A stretch of DNA of 64,000 bases from an uncultured Cohaesibacter sp. (GTDB lineage Bacteria; Pseudomonadota; Alphaproteobacteria; Rhizobiales; Cohaesibacteraceae), in contig NZ_OY782507.1 of NCBI RefSeq assembly GCF_963677725.1, forward strand, positions 2,232,001 to 2,296,000, given 5' to 3'. A program made the position numbers and the translations under genes. Shown here one piece after another: positions 45,509-54,717 of the stretch; positions within the stretch are counted from its first letter, which is position 1; each line of letters starts with the position of its first letter. The notes below the pieces were generated by a model. It saw only the letters and a program-made list of their open reading frames with translations. It was not told where the DNA came from and ran no database searches.

Positions 45509-46401
45509 CAGTGGGCTCCCTTCAGATGCTTCTGACTGCGCTTGGCGTAGGCTTGCGAAACACGGTCAAAGATGATGGCGAGCGCCACAATAGCAAGGCC
45601 GTTGAACAGACCGACCGTGAAATACTGGTTCTGAATTGCCTTGAGCACTGGCTGACCGAGGCCCTTCACGCCGATCATGGACGCGACCACAACCATGGCA
45701 AGAGCCATCATGATAGTCTGGTTGATCCCGGCCATAATGGTCGGCATGGCGAGGGGAATCTGCACGCCGAATAGACGCTGTGTCGGGCTGGCACCGAAGG
45801 CCGTCGCCGCTTCCATAACTTCCTTGTCGACAAGACGAATGCCAAGATTGGTCAAACGGATTACCGGCGGAATGGCATAGATGATGACGGAGATGAGGCC
45901 GGGGATCTTGCCGATGCCAAGCAGCATGACAACGGGAATGAGATAAACGAAAGCCGGCATCGTCTGCATGACGTCAAGGATTGGCGTCACGACCTTCTGA
46001 ACCCGGTCAGAGCGGGCCATGGCAATGCCGACGGGGATGCCGACGACGATGGACAGCAACGTACAGACGGTGATCATCGACAAGGTGCTCATGGTGTCTT
46101 CCCACATGCCGAAAATGCCAATCAGCAAGAGGGAGATCACAACACCGACAAGCAGCTTCCATGAGCGGCTGGCGGAATAGACGATTGCACCAATAACAAA
46201 AATGATGATCGGCCATGGCGTGTTGATTAGCAGCTTCTCGAACCATACAAGGAACGCGAGGAGCGGCTCGAACAAGCCTTCGATAAACTCGCCATATTCT
46301 CGAGAGAATGCTTTGTATGCGCCATCAAGTGTCTTGCGTATCGCAAGAAGATCAAGACGATCCAACTGCGGAAATTCTGTTAGCCATGACGTATCCGCCA
46401 T
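45508..46401 (-). CDS. proW: Glycine betaine/proline-type ABC importer permease (ProW-like)
   Basis: A 297-residue inner-membrane permease with about six to seven hydrophobic helices. The binding-protein-dependent permease signature appears as EAATAFGASPTQRLFGVQIPLAMPTIMAGINQTIMMAL near residues 195-230, which docks on the ATPase. Family members import osmoprotectants such as glycine betaine, proline betaine or choline derivatives. Its start is preceded by a 290-base spacer from proX containing a hairpin, so it may be expressed at a lower level than the binding protein. Confidence 0.94.
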   Translation of the reverse strand: MADTSWLTEFPQLDRLDLLAIRKTLDGAYKAFSREYGEFIEGLFEPLLAFLVWFEKLLINTPWPIIIFVIGAIVYSASRSWKLLVGVVISLLLIGIFGMWEDTMSTLSMITVCTLLSIVVGIPVGIAMARSDRVQKVVTPILDVMQTMPAFVYLIPVVMLLGIGKIPGLISVIIYAIPPVIRLTNLGIRLVDKEVMEAATAFGASPTQRLFGVQIPLAMPTIMAGINQTIMMALAMVVVASMIGVKGLGQPVLKAIQNQYFTVGLFNGLAIVALAIIFDRVSQAYAKRSQKHLKGAH

Positions 46402-46663
46402 ACACTGTCTCCAGTTCAGTCCTAGGGCAGCGAGCCGACTCGTGGCTCACAGCTGCCTCATTAAAGCGTTCTGAAACATTCCCTGAGCATTTTTCTAGTT
46501 CGCGTCGGGTTGGTTTGAAAACGCCGTTTACCAAATGTTTTCTAGCATAGCCGCAACCAGAGGGTCGCGGAATAGTCTTTGTCGAAGAAATCGACTTTTC
46601 AGCTTTAATGACGCATGGTGCGCGATGCAATTGAAAGCGGAAAAGTGGATTTTTTACGAAAGA

Positions 46664-46690
46664 ACCCGGGCCACCTGTGGTCGCCCGGGT
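46664..46690 (-). terminator. Hairpin between proX and proW, likely partial terminator or stabiliser
   Basis: ACCCGGGC and GCCCGGGT form a perfect 8-bp stem with an 11-base loop, followed on the minus strand by TTCTTTCG. A second small hairpin (ACCCCC-TAAG-GGGGT, about 46695-46709) lies next to the proX stop. Together they could allow more binding protein than permease to be made from one transcript. Confidence 0.55.
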
Positions 46691-46715
46691 ACTCAACCCC
46701 TAAGGGGGTCATCAC

Positions 46716-47714
46716 TTACATGTCAGCGACAGCAGCCTTGATTTTGGCGGCTTTGTCGTCAGAAACCCACTTGCTCCATTTGTCCTCAAAATTCTTGAGG
46801 AAGTAGATGCCAGCGATCTCGCCATCGGCCTGGTTGTCTTCCATCCAAGCGAGAAGAGAGTTCATCTCGGCGTTGGTGAAGGACAGCTTGCCGAGGAATT
46901 CCATGATCTCTGGATTGTTCTTGGCGAACTCACCAGTGGTGATCGACTGAACCAGAGACGGCGGATACATGGTTGGCTTTGGATCCGCACAGTCATTCTG
47001 TGTGGTGCAGCCCTTGAATTCCTTTTCGTTGACGCCAGAGCCGAAATCAACCTTGACCATCTTGTATTTGCCCAGTACGGCGGTAGGAGCCCAATAGTAG
47101 CCGAACCAGCCTTCGCCACGCTCATAGGCTTTGGCGATGGAACCGGACAGGCCAGCCCCTGAACCCGGGTCAATGATTTCAAAACCGGCTTCTTCAAGGT
47201 CTAGAGCCTTGAACAGGTTGCCCGAAGAAATCTGGCAGTTCCAACCAGCAGGGCAGCCATAGAATCCGCTCTTGGTGTCATCTTCAGGATGCGGGAAGAG
47301 TTTGGCGTTCTTGATCACGCCTTCGATCGTGGCAAGGCTGGGTTCCTTTTCCACCATATAGGCAGGCACCCAAAACCCTTCTTCGCCGCCGTCGGACAGG
47401 GATTTACCAGCGATGGCCAGACGGCCTTCTGCAACACCCTTGTCAATGGCTTCGCGCATGGAGTTGGACCAGAATTCGGGAGCGATGTCAGGCTCACCTT
47501 TTTCAGTCATGGATGCGCCGGTTGGCATGGTGTCGCCTGGCACCAGTTCCGCATCACACCCAAAGCCATATTCGAGCATGGCTTTCTCGACATTGGCGAT
47601 CAGGGTTGCAGAGTTCCAGTTCATGTCAGCGATGGTGACTTTGCCACAATCTGCAGCCTGTGCAGCAAGGGCGGAGCCAGACAGCATCAGGGCTGCGATC
47701 ACAAAGCGTTTCAT
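46716..47714 (-). CDS. proX: Glycine betaine/proline-type ABC substrate-binding protein (ProX-like)
   Basis: A 332-residue periplasmic binding protein with a signal peptide (MKRFVIAALMLSGSALAAQA-AD). The mature part begins CGKVTIADMNWNSATLIANVEKAMLEYGFGCDAELV and includes WFGYYWAPTAVLGKY, with the aromatic residues that in the OpuAC/ProX family cage quaternary ammonium groups. Several Cys pairs (GCPAGWNC, GCTTQNDC) suggest disulfides. The start at 47714 has a strong GGAGGT ribosome-binding site. As the first gene of proX-proW-proV it probably leads an operon for osmoprotectant uptake; the exact ligand cannot be read. Confidence 0.93.
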   Translation of the reverse strand: MKRFVIAALMLSGSALAAQAADCGKVTIADMNWNSATLIANVEKAMLEYGFGCDAELVPGDTMPTGASMTEKGEPDIAPEFWSNSMREAIDKGVAEGRLAIAGKSLSDGGEEGFWVPAYMVEKEPSLATIEGVIKNAKLFPHPEDDTKSGFYGCPAGWNCQISSGNLFKALDLEEAGFEIIDPGSGAGLSGSIAKAYERGEGWFGYYWAPTAVLGKYKMVKVDFGSGVNEKEFKGCTTQNDCADPKPTMYPPSLVQSITTGEFAKNNPEIMEFLGKLSFTNAEMNSLLAWMEDNQADGEIAGIYFLKNFEDKWSKWVSDDKAAKIKAAVADM

Positions 47715-48439
47715 ATTTACCTCCGGGATGGTATGTCTCATATTTCCGATCGGCCAGAGATGGCTCTTGAGAGCCTTCGATTTGGCAGATCAATTTTGTT
47801 GCAGTTGAAGCGTCCGCGCGCAGATGCGCGCAGGGTGATCTCATGCATGACCGGGGCCGACATCACCCCGGAATTCTTAAAAGAATAAAATCCGACCTTT
47901 GGACTGTTCACGCAGTCTTCCTTGTCTGTTTGATGGTCCAGATTTTTACAGCAGGCGTGAGAGTAACAATTCTCATTGCGGCTCGTCAATCTAAGATCTG
48001 GACGAACCTGACTTTTTGAATCTCAACCCACAGCTTCTTCGAAATGTTATTGTACAAATATTTGCCAAAATGACGACAAGTGAGCAAAAATCAACTTTTT
48101 ACACTAACTCTAAACTTGAAATACCAATTTAAATCTTTGTTTCCAACCATCAAATCCGAAAATCAACTTAAAATACAACCTAAAGTTTCGGCATCCGGGG
48201 CGCGATTCCAAGACTTCAGAGTCGGATATACTAGCCTTGAGCATAGGTGCCTATTGATTTTAAAGCGCCGTGAATGCGACCGATTTACTGGCAAATTTTC
48301 ACGGGGAAAACTTTCCAAAATCCATGTTCAGGTGCACAATATAGCACCCTTGGGAAGGAAACGAATACAGAGAAAACAATATCTTGGTATGTTTTGTGCG
48401 ATGCACACCGAGCGCGCGGGTTCGATCAATTCCCAGGGT
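47715..48439. other. Long AT-rich intergenic region between ptsH and proX
   Basis: The part up to about 48000 should hold the proX promoter. From about 48000 the sequence is strongly AT-rich and contains scattered stop codons; a plus-strand frame at 48080-48478 looks random (no motif, runs into ptsH antisense). I find no RNA gene or clear regulatory motif. Confidence 0.4.
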
Positions 48440-48766
48440 TTATTCCCCTTCGCCAAAGCGGTCTTCAATCAGCTTTGAGATGGCATTCAAGGCGTCTTCT
48501 GCCTGATTGCCAGAGGTTACGACGTCAATATGGCATCCGGGAGCAGCGGCCAGCATCATCAGGCCCATGATCGATGTGCCGCAAACTGTATGGCCATCCT
48601 TGGAGACTTGCACATCCGCATCGAACTGATCGACTGTCTGGACAAATTTGGCTGATGCTCTGGCATGCAGGCCGCGTTTGTTCTTGATGCACAATCGTTC
48701 GGAGTAAGAGGAGTGGGACACGTCTGACGAAACAGCTTTCTTGGCATGGAGGTTGGAAACAATCAT
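48440..48766 (-). CDS. ptsH: HPr phosphocarrier protein
   Basis: A 108-residue HPr. GLHARASAKF carries the active-site His (about residue 34) phosphorylated by enzyme I, and TSIMGLMMLAA carries the Ser (about residue 65) that HPr kinase phosphorylates. An N-terminal extension of about 22 residues precedes the HPr fold, typical of many alphaproteobacterial forms. With hprK and EIIA nearby but no sugar permease, it belongs to a regulatory PTS. Last gene of the chvI-GST-chvG-hprK-EIIA-ptsH group. Confidence 0.95.
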   Translation of the reverse strand: MIVSNLHAKKAVSSDVSHSSYSERLCIKNKRGLHARASAKFVQTVDQFDADVQVSKDGHTVCGTSIMGLMMLAAAPGCHIDVVTSGNQAEDALNAISKLIEDRFGEGE

Positions 48767-48807
48767 CGGCTTTTGGCCGGAGGGATCATACCGAGAGGTG
48801 CAGTTCC

Positions 48808-49206
48808 TCAGCCAGAGAGCAAATCACTTGCGATGTTAATATATTTTCGGCCTGCATCACAAGCCTCATGGACAGCTTCGGTCATGGTACGGTCAGCGCG
48901 TACGCTGGCAAGCTTGATCAGCATGGGCAAGTTGACGCCAGCCAACACCTCGATCTTGTTCTCATCCATCACCGAAATCGCCATGTTTGACGGGGTTCCG
49001 CCGAACATGTCGGTGAGCAACACCACACCATCGCCCGTGTTGACCGATTCGACGGCGCTAAGAATGTCCTGACGGCGCTGTTCCATATCATCATCCGGCC
49101 CGATGCAGATGGTCTCGATCAGCTCCTGCGGCCCGACAACATGTTCCAGCGCGGCACGAAATTCTTCGGCCAGTCGACCGTGTGTAACAAGGACAAGACC
49201 AATCAT
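48808..49206 (-). CDS. PTS EIIA component of the mannose family (regulatory)
   Basis: A 132-residue EIIA of the mannose/fructose superfamily. MIGLVLVTHGRLAEEF carries the phosphorylated His (residue 9), followed by LTDMFGGTPSNMA and the beta-strand ending VLAGVNLPML. In alphaproteobacteria this EIIA-Man-like protein works with HPr and HprK in nitrogen/carbon signalling rather than sugar uptake, since no EIIB/C/D genes are present here. The start at 49206 has AAGGAG upstream; an in-frame extension to 49272 is unsupported. It lies 41 bases before ptsH. Confidence 0.93.
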   Translation of the reverse strand: MIGLVLVTHGRLAEEFRAALEHVVGPQELIETICIGPDDDMEQRRQDILSAVESVNTGDGVVLLTDMFGGTPSNMAISVMDENKIEVLAGVNLPMLIKLASVRADRTMTEAVHEACDAGRKYINIASDLLSG

Positions 49207-49352
49207 GGTATGTCTGCTCTCCTTCAATTGACCGGCACCGCTACCCAATTTTTGGTCAGGGCGATCCATCATGCTTTGATGACTGGCACCAAGGTCTGTC
49301 TATCTTCACCAACATGGGGGCGAACGCAAGCCCAAAAGGCCGCTCGGGGTGG

Positions 49353-49910
49353 TCATTCACCAGCCTTCCATGTGGATAGACGGGCAAAAATCAGATCATT
49401 GGCGAGGGTGCATTGACGCTCTGGTGCCCGCAAATGGTCGATGCGTACAGCTTGCACCTCTATCTGTGCTTCATCCTGAGAGGGCATGCGCGCCATCTCT
49501 TCCTCGTTGGTCAGATCGACAAGCAAATGCATCACGGCACGGGACAAGTGGTGTGTGCGGGATATTTCTGTGACGCCAAATCCTCGCACTTCCTGTAGCC
49601 GCCGCGTTGCCACCGGGGCAAAGGCGATCAGAGAGGGAGGGCAGCCCCCCAGACGTGCAGAGCTTGACAGGCGCACATAATCATCGCTGATGAGAGCGGC
49701 ATAGAGGCCATTTTGGTCTGCAACCTGTCGCAGATGGCGCTGCAACAGGGATTTGCCGCTGCCGGTCGCGCCCCGGATGAGGATGCCGACGCGGCCAATC
49801 ACCAGAGAAGCGGCATGCATGATCTCGCTGCCTTCGACCAGACGTTCGGGAATATCGAAAATCGGCCCGCTGCGGGCTTCATCACGGTCGGGATCAAAAT
49901 AAAGCGACAT
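49353..49910 (-). CDS. hprK: HPr kinase/phosphorylase, short alphaproteobacterial form
   Basis: A 185-residue protein matching the C-terminal catalytic half of HPr kinase; the N-terminal domain of Gram-positive HprK is absent, as is usual in alphaproteobacteria. The P-loop is GATGSGKS near residue 50, preceded by HAASLVIGRVGILIR, with LISDDYVRL (acidic motif after the P-loop) following. The typical HprK capping segment is not evident further on. It phosphorylates HPr on its regulatory Ser. The start at 49910 has GGGAG upstream, 48 bases after chvG. Confidence 0.9.
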   Translation of the reverse strand: MSLYFDPDRDEARSGPIFDIPERLVEGSEIMHAASLVIGRVGILIRGATGSGKSLLQRHLRQVADQNGLYAALISDDYVRLSSSARLGGCPPSLIAFAPVATRRLQEVRGFGVTEISRTHHLSRAVMHLLVDLTNEEEMARMPSQDEAQIEVQAVRIDHLRAPERQCTLANDLIFARLSTWKAGE

Positions 49911-49958
49911 GGCACAGCTCCCAACGGCCTAGGATACTTGACGTCTCGTTGCCTGACT

Positions 49959-51842
49959 TTAGCTCTTTTGCTCGGATTTGGGATCAAGCCTTTTCGTCGT
50001 ATTGACAGCGCCTGCGGGCAGCTCAACCGTGAAACGGGCCCCCTCAATCGTGGTCTCTGCATCCTCTTCGTCGCCCTCATCGGGCCCATTGATGCGGTTG
50101 GAGGCGATGATCGTGCCTTGATAGGCCTCGACAATCTGCTTGGAAATGGACAGGCCAAGACCGGAATTCTGGCCGAAATCCTCGCCCTGAGGTCGGTCGG
50201 TGTAGAAGCGCTCAAAGACCCGGTTGACATCTTCGGCCTGAATGCCCGGACCATGGTCATCAACCGTGACGATCACCGATTTGCCTTCTCTGGTCACAGC
50301 CACATCCACCGTGCCGCCGGGCGGTGTGAAGGAGCGGGCATTGTCGATCAAATTGACAAAGACCTGCCCCAAGCGGCTGTCATTGCCATGGACCCGGAAG
50401 GGTTCGGCGATGTCCTTGCCGCCAGATACGCTCAGCGTGACGCGAATGTCAGATTTGGAGCCGATTTCGTCCTGAATGGCGACAATCGTTTCAAGCAATG
50501 CCTGCAAATCGAGGGGTTCGGAATCCTGCCGCGCCAACTCCGCATCAAGGCGCGATGCGTCGGAAATATCCGAGATGAGCCGGTCCAGACGACGTACATC
50601 ATGCAGGATGATGCCAACAAGGCGTTCGCGGGATTCCGGCTTTTTGGCCAGAGGCAGGGTCTCAACCGCCGAGCGCAGGGAGGTCAGGGGGTTTTTCAGC
50701 TCATGGGCCACGTCGGCCGCGAAGGCTTCAATCGCATCCATGCGCTGATAGAGGGTTTTGGTCATGGCCCGCAAGGATTGGCTCAATTGGCCAATTTCGT
50801 CCTTACGATCAGAGAAATCCGGGATTTGCTCGCGCGCCTTGACACCGCGGCGAACGCGCTCTGCGGCCTCGGACAATTTGCGCACTGGTCCGGCAATGGT
50901 GCCAGCCAGCAGGATCGACAGGGTGCCGGTGACCAGAGCGGAAATCAGAAAGACCCGGACAATGCCCCAGCGCTCAGCCTGCACGATTTCATCGATTTCC
51001 CCGTCACGGGTGGAGAGGAGCAAGGCGCCAGCAATGACGCGGGACCGCTGGATCGGCACCGCTGCGGAGACAATCAGACGGCCCTTGTCATTGACCCGCA
51101 CGATAGAGGCCGCCGAGCCGTCAAGGGCTTGGGAGACTTCCGGATAGCGCCGCCCGTCGGTGCTTCCCAATTCCTTGTAAAGCGGCAGATCGGCCTGTCG
51201 CACCCAACTGACAAAGCGGCTCCATTTCTCACCCCAGCCACCTTCTTCCTTTTCCACCGGATCGGGCAGATTGAAGCGCAGAATACCGCGGGCATGAAGC
51301 TGGCGGGAATCAATCACCAGATTGCCAGCCAGATCATAGATCCGGGCGCGCGTGTCTGTGGGGGAGATGGCGGCGCGCAGGATCGGGGCTGCGCGCTCGG
51401 GATCAATGGGAAATTCAAAAAAGCCGAATGTGTCGTCGGTCGGCGTGAAGCTTTCACCCGCTTGCAATTCGAGCAGCCGCTCAGGATTTATGGTGATCGC
51501 GTCGGCATCGGCGGCAGCGGAGGCCGCCACGGCCCCGGCAATGATCTTGCCTTGGGTCAGCAGGGAAGAGACGCGCGCATCGATCAGCCCTTCACGGAAC
51601 TGGTTGAGATAGAGAATGCCAAGAACCAACACGGCAAGAGCGGCAAGATTGAGGAAAACAATGCGGCGAGTCAGAGAGGAAAAGGCAATGGACGCACTCA
51701 GGCTGCGCCATGGTGCATGGCTTTTCTTGCCGCTGTCACCGGAAGGCTTGCGCTTGGATTCCTGCTTTTCCTTGGGTTTATGCAACATGGATTTCCAGTC
51801 TGCAGATGCGCCAGTCTTATGCTTTACGGGCGTATCCCTCAT
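49959..51842 (-). CDS. chvG: Sensor histidine kinase ChvG (ExoS family)
   Basis: A 627-residue membrane kinase. A basic N-terminal tail leads to a first membrane helix (IVFLNLAALAVLVLGILYLNQF, about residues 60-82), a periplasmic domain of about 220 residues and a second helix (VFLISALVTGTLSILLAGTIAG), then HAMP, the H box (FAADVAHELKNPLTSLRSAVETL, His about residue 379) and the ATPase domain (NLIDNARSF, VDDHGPGI, GLGLSISKQIVEAY). This is the layout of ChvG/ExoS, which senses acid and envelope conditions during host association or stress. The true start may be at residue 19 (51788), as neither start has a decisive ribosome-binding site. Confidence 0.93.
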   Translation of the reverse strand: MRDTPVKHKTGASADWKSMLHKPKEKQESKRKPSGDSGKKSHAPWRSLSASIAFSSLTRRIVFLNLAALAVLVLGILYLNQFREGLIDARVSSLLTQGKIIAGAVAASAAADADAITINPERLLELQAGESFTPTDDTFGFFEFPIDPERAAPILRAAISPTDTRARIYDLAGNLVIDSRQLHARGILRFNLPDPVEKEEGGWGEKWSRFVSWVRQADLPLYKELGSTDGRRYPEVSQALDGSAASIVRVNDKGRLIVSAAVPIQRSRVIAGALLLSTRDGEIDEIVQAERWGIVRVFLISALVTGTLSILLAGTIAGPVRKLSEAAERVRRGVKAREQIPDFSDRKDEIGQLSQSLRAMTKTLYQRMDAIEAFAADVAHELKNPLTSLRSAVETLPLAKKPESRERLVGIILHDVRRLDRLISDISDASRLDAELARQDSEPLDLQALLETIVAIQDEIGSKSDIRVTLSVSGGKDIAEPFRVHGNDSRLGQVFVNLIDNARSFTPPGGTVDVAVTREGKSVIVTVDDHGPGIQAEDVNRVFERFYTDRPQGEDFGQNSGLGLSISKQIVEAYQGTIIASNRINGPDEGDEEDAETTIEGARFTVELPAGAVNTTKRLDPKSEQKS

Positions 51843-51932
51843 TCATTCTCTCATTGCCAAGACATGCTCTCATTGCCAAGCCGTGAGCCTTGCCATTATC
51901 ACCACACCTTGGCAGGTGCAAACCCGGCATTT

Positions 51933-52532
51933 TTACGCGTGTTTGGGCAGAAGCTCAGCCAAGGCTGGATATTGTGCGCCAAACGCATCTATAAATTCGT
52001 TGACCCATGGCCATTGCTCTTCCCAACGCCCGGCAAAGCGTAGCGCCAGATACCCTGCCATGCCGGCCAGAGACAGATGACCACCATTGAGCCCGCCTGC
52101 CAATGTGGGTGGAGCGGCCCGCAGGCGGTCGAGACCGCGCGCGACCTTCTCCCACTGCCTGTCCAGTGCCTGCTGGTATATTTTTTCGGTGGGGCGAAAG
52201 CGAAGTTCATAGGCCTGCGCAAGCAGACAATCAGTAATACCGTCACCCAGCGCTTCGAGCACCTCCGCGTCGGTACGCTCTGAAGGGTCTTGAGGGTAGA
52301 GCATGCCACCGCTTTCGCGGTTGAGGAATTGCATGATTGCGCGGCTGTCAAAAATGGCTTTGCCGTCGTCGGTCAAAAGGGTTGGTATTTTGCCCAGCGG
52401 GTTGCTTTCAATCAGAATGTCCGGGTCGTCGGTGATCACGACCGGAACAGACTCAGCTTCGATGTTGCAATAGCGCGCGGCCATCCGAACCTTCGAGGAA
52501 TAGGGGGATGTTTGCGAAATGAGAATTTTCAA
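51933..52532 (-). CDS. Glutathione S-transferase family protein
   Basis: A 199-residue GST. The thioredoxin-like N-terminal domain begins MKILISQTSPYSSKVRMAA, with NPLGKIPTLLTDDGKAIFDSRAIMQFL, the glutathione-binding beta3-beta4 and Glu/Asp-Ser motif. The all-helical C-terminal domain follows (ADAEVLEALGDGITDCLLA). It may conjugate glutathione to electrophiles or act in another thiol reaction. It sits between chvI and chvG, a place normally without any gene, so it probably shares their transcript. Confidence 0.9.
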   Translation of the reverse strand: MKILISQTSPYSSKVRMAARYCNIEAESVPVVITDDPDILIESNPLGKIPTLLTDDGKAIFDSRAIMQFLNRESGGMLYPQDPSERTDAEVLEALGDGITDCLLAQAYELRFRPTEKIYQQALDRQWEKVARGLDRLRAAPPTLAGGLNGGHLSLAGMAGYLALRFAGRWEEQWPWVNEFIDAFGAQYPALAELLPKHA

Positions 52533-52610
52533 AGCTGCATGTCCTGTATGGAATAGGCGGAATGTCGATGATTATTCGACATCTTTCAATTGGCGCTCCG
52601 GTTGATCGGA

Positions 52611-53321
52611 TCACCCCTGCTCGCGGAAGCGATAGCCGACACCATAAAGGGTTTCGATCATGTCGAAATTGTCGTCAACTGCCTTGAATTTCTTGCGCAG
52701 GCGCTTGATGTGGCTGTCGATGGTGCGATCATCAACATAGACCTGATCTTCATAGGCGGCATCCATCAGGGCGTTACGGCTCTTGACCACGCCGGGACGC
52801 TGGGCCAGCGCAAACAGGATCAGAAATTCCGTAACGGTCAGGGTGACCGGCTTGCCATCCCAACTGCAGGTGTGGCGTTCCTGATCCATGCTCAAAAGGC
52901 CGCGTTCCAACAGGTCGGCCTTGGGGGTCTGACCGTCGGAGGAGACCTTGACTTCACGGGCCTGCGCACGGCGCAAGACGGCCTTCACCCGCTCAACCAG
53001 CAGGCGCTGGGAGAAGGGTTTGTGAATGAAGTCATCGGCCCCCATTTTAAGGCCAAACAATTCGTCGATTTCGTCGTCTTTCGACGTCAAGAAGATCACC
53101 GGCAGGTCAGTTTTCTGACGCAAACGGCGCAGCAGCTCCATCCCGTCCATCCGCGGCATCTTGATGTCGAGAATGGCCAGATCCGGCGGGGCATGCAACA
53201 GGCCATCAAGGCCCGAGGCGCCGTCGGTATAGGTGTCCACTTTGTATCCTTCGCTTTCCAGCGCAATGGACACAGATGTCAGAATGTTGCGATCATCATC
53301 GACAAGGGCAATGGTTGCCAT
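52611..53321 (-). CDS. chvI: Response regulator ChvI (OmpR family)
   Basis: A 236-residue regulator. The receiver domain has DDD near residue 9, the phospho-acceptor Asp in LAILDIKMP (about residue 53), LTSKDDE and IHKPFS; the C-terminal winged helix has [17 protein letters not shown] and [17 protein letters not shown], typical of OmpR/PhoB. It is the partner of ChvG. The start at 53321 has AGGAAG upstream; the in-frame extension to 53417 is not part of the family. It is the first gene of a minus-strand group running chvI-GST-chvG-hprK-EIIA-ptsH. Confidence 0.95.
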   Translation of the reverse strand: MATIALVDDDRNILTSVSIALESEGYKVDTYTDGASGLDGLLHAPPDLAILDIKMPRMDGMELLRRLRQKTDLPVIFLTSKDDEIDELFGLKMGADDFIHKPFSQRLLVERVKAVLRRAQAREVKVSSDGQTPKADLLERGLLSMDQERHTCSWDGKPVTLTVTEFLILFALAQRPGVVKSRNALMDAAYEDQVYVDDRTIDSHIKRLRKKFKAVDDNFDMIETLYGVGYRFREQG

Positions 53322-53556
53322 GCCGCTTCCTTTCCTTGACCGGTTCGCTGTGCGTGGCTCATTGGCCGCGTTCACCAGAGGCCTGTGGCTGCGAACCGCT
53401 TTGAGCCAGACCCTCATTCAATCTTGTCAGTCAGATCAGTTATGCGCTGTGGGCAGGATTTCAACGCCCCACCAGACACTTTGTCCACGGCAATCTGTCA
53501 TTGATTTGAGCACTATAACCCGAAATGCGCCAAAATAAGGCAGCTTTTTTTCGGCC

Positions 53557-54531
53557 TCACCATTCCTTCCAATCCATCAACAGGCCATTGGCACCGCCTG
53601 CGTCCTCTTCGGCCTGACAGGCCGCGTTGATATCGGCGAGTGGTGTTCCGGCCTTGAAGCTGGCTGCGACAAAGGCCGGATCGAGCAACTGGATCGGGCC
53701 GCGACGAGCAATCAGGGTGAAGAGCAGCGGCCCTGTGCTCCACCATGCGGGCGCCCCTGCCAAGCGTTTCAAGACATCGGGGATGGCCTCGATCATGCCG
53801 GACATGGCAGGATGACCGGGGGGCGCTGCGATGAAGGAATTGTAAAGCAACATGCTGCCCCAGCCCAGATTGCGCGGGATCGGCTCGGCCATTGCCGCAA
53901 GGCCCGTCATGGCCATGAAGGCGTCGAAGCTTCTGTCCATGCGGGCGGGATACCAATCACAGTCAAGATAGATGCCGCCTTCCCGTTCAAGAATCACATA
54001 GCGGGCCACATCGACGGCACCGGGATAGTCTCCGGCGGCCAGCATCGCGGTGAATTCGGGCAGCCGGTCAATGCCAAGCGCTTCAAGGTCCGCTTCGCGC
54101 CAGAGCTTGTATTGATAGCCATTTTGCCCGGCATGGGAGGCCCAGGCGCGGGTTGTTTCAGGCAGAGCGCGCTCGCCGATCCAGATCTGGTGGATGATCT
54201 TGGGGATTGGCCTCAGGTTGGCCTCAACAATCGCGCGGCGCTGATCCGGGCTTGCCTTTGTCCAGCGCGCCAGAACTGCCGGGTCCGGGACAAGGTGATA
54301 TTGGTAGGCGATTTTCAAAAGGAGATTGCCGTCGCGCTTGGCGGTTCGCAGCATGGCAGAATGAAGCTTGCGGGGAAGACCGAGCGCGGTGTGCGGCTCA
54401 ACCGCCATCACCTCGGGGTCCAATTTGGCCGCCTCAAGCACCTGCCAGGCACCCTCCATCTCTCCGGCGTCGCGCAGACTGGCTGCTTCTGCCAGCACTT
54501 TTTTGAGTTTTTCCATAGGCGTTCCGGTCAT
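53557..54531 (-). CDS. DXD-containing glycosyltransferase (Gly_transf_sug family)
   Basis: A 324-residue cytoplasmic glycosyltransferase of the GT-A type. After an N-terminal helical region with TPR-like spacing, PKIIHQIWIGERALPETTRAWA and YQYKLWREADL mark the family, and the DXD motif is GGIYLDCDWYPA. WWSTGPLLFTLI near the C-terminus is also typical. Members transfer sugars onto glycolipids or surface polysaccharide. I chose the ATG at 54531 with AAAGGG close upstream; a TTG six codons earlier is possible. It is divergent from the peptide-type ABC operon and glycosyltransferases. Confidence 0.85.
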   Translation of the reverse strand: MTGTPMEKLKKVLAEAASLRDAGEMEGAWQVLEAAKLDPEVMAVEPHTALGLPRKLHSAMLRTAKRDGNLLLKIAYQYHLVPDPAVLARWTKASPDQRRAIVEANLRPIPKIIHQIWIGERALPETTRAWASHAGQNGYQYKLWREADLEALGIDRLPEFTAMLAAGDYPGAVDVARYVILEREGGIYLDCDWYPARMDRSFDAFMAMTGLAAMAEPIPRNLGWGSMLLYNSFIAAPPGHPAMSGMIEAIPDVLKRLAGAPAWWSTGPLLFTLIARRGPIQLLDPAFVAASFKAGTPLADINAACQAEEDAGGANGLLMDWKEW

Positions 54532-54717
54532 TTTCCCTTTAATCTTCAATGTGATTTACGTTTATTGCTTTGATCATGGTATTGATCATGCAAAATGTTG
54601 GATCAGGCATGCGCAAAAACTCATATGCCATCATGGAAAGTCTGCATCGCTTGAGATAGTCTCTTCTGTCAAAGAATTCAAAATTTGGCACGGATTTCAA
54701 ATAATTTGGGAAAATAT

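Noticed and set aside
48080-48478. 132-codon plus-strand frame in the gap before ptsH
   Set aside because: AT-rich, no motif, no ribosome-binding site, and overlaps ptsH antisense.
49713-52043. 776-codon plus-strand frame opposite chvG and hprK
   Set aside because: Lies entirely antisense to well-supported ChvG, HprK and GST genes and has no motif; it is a by-product of GC-rich codon use.
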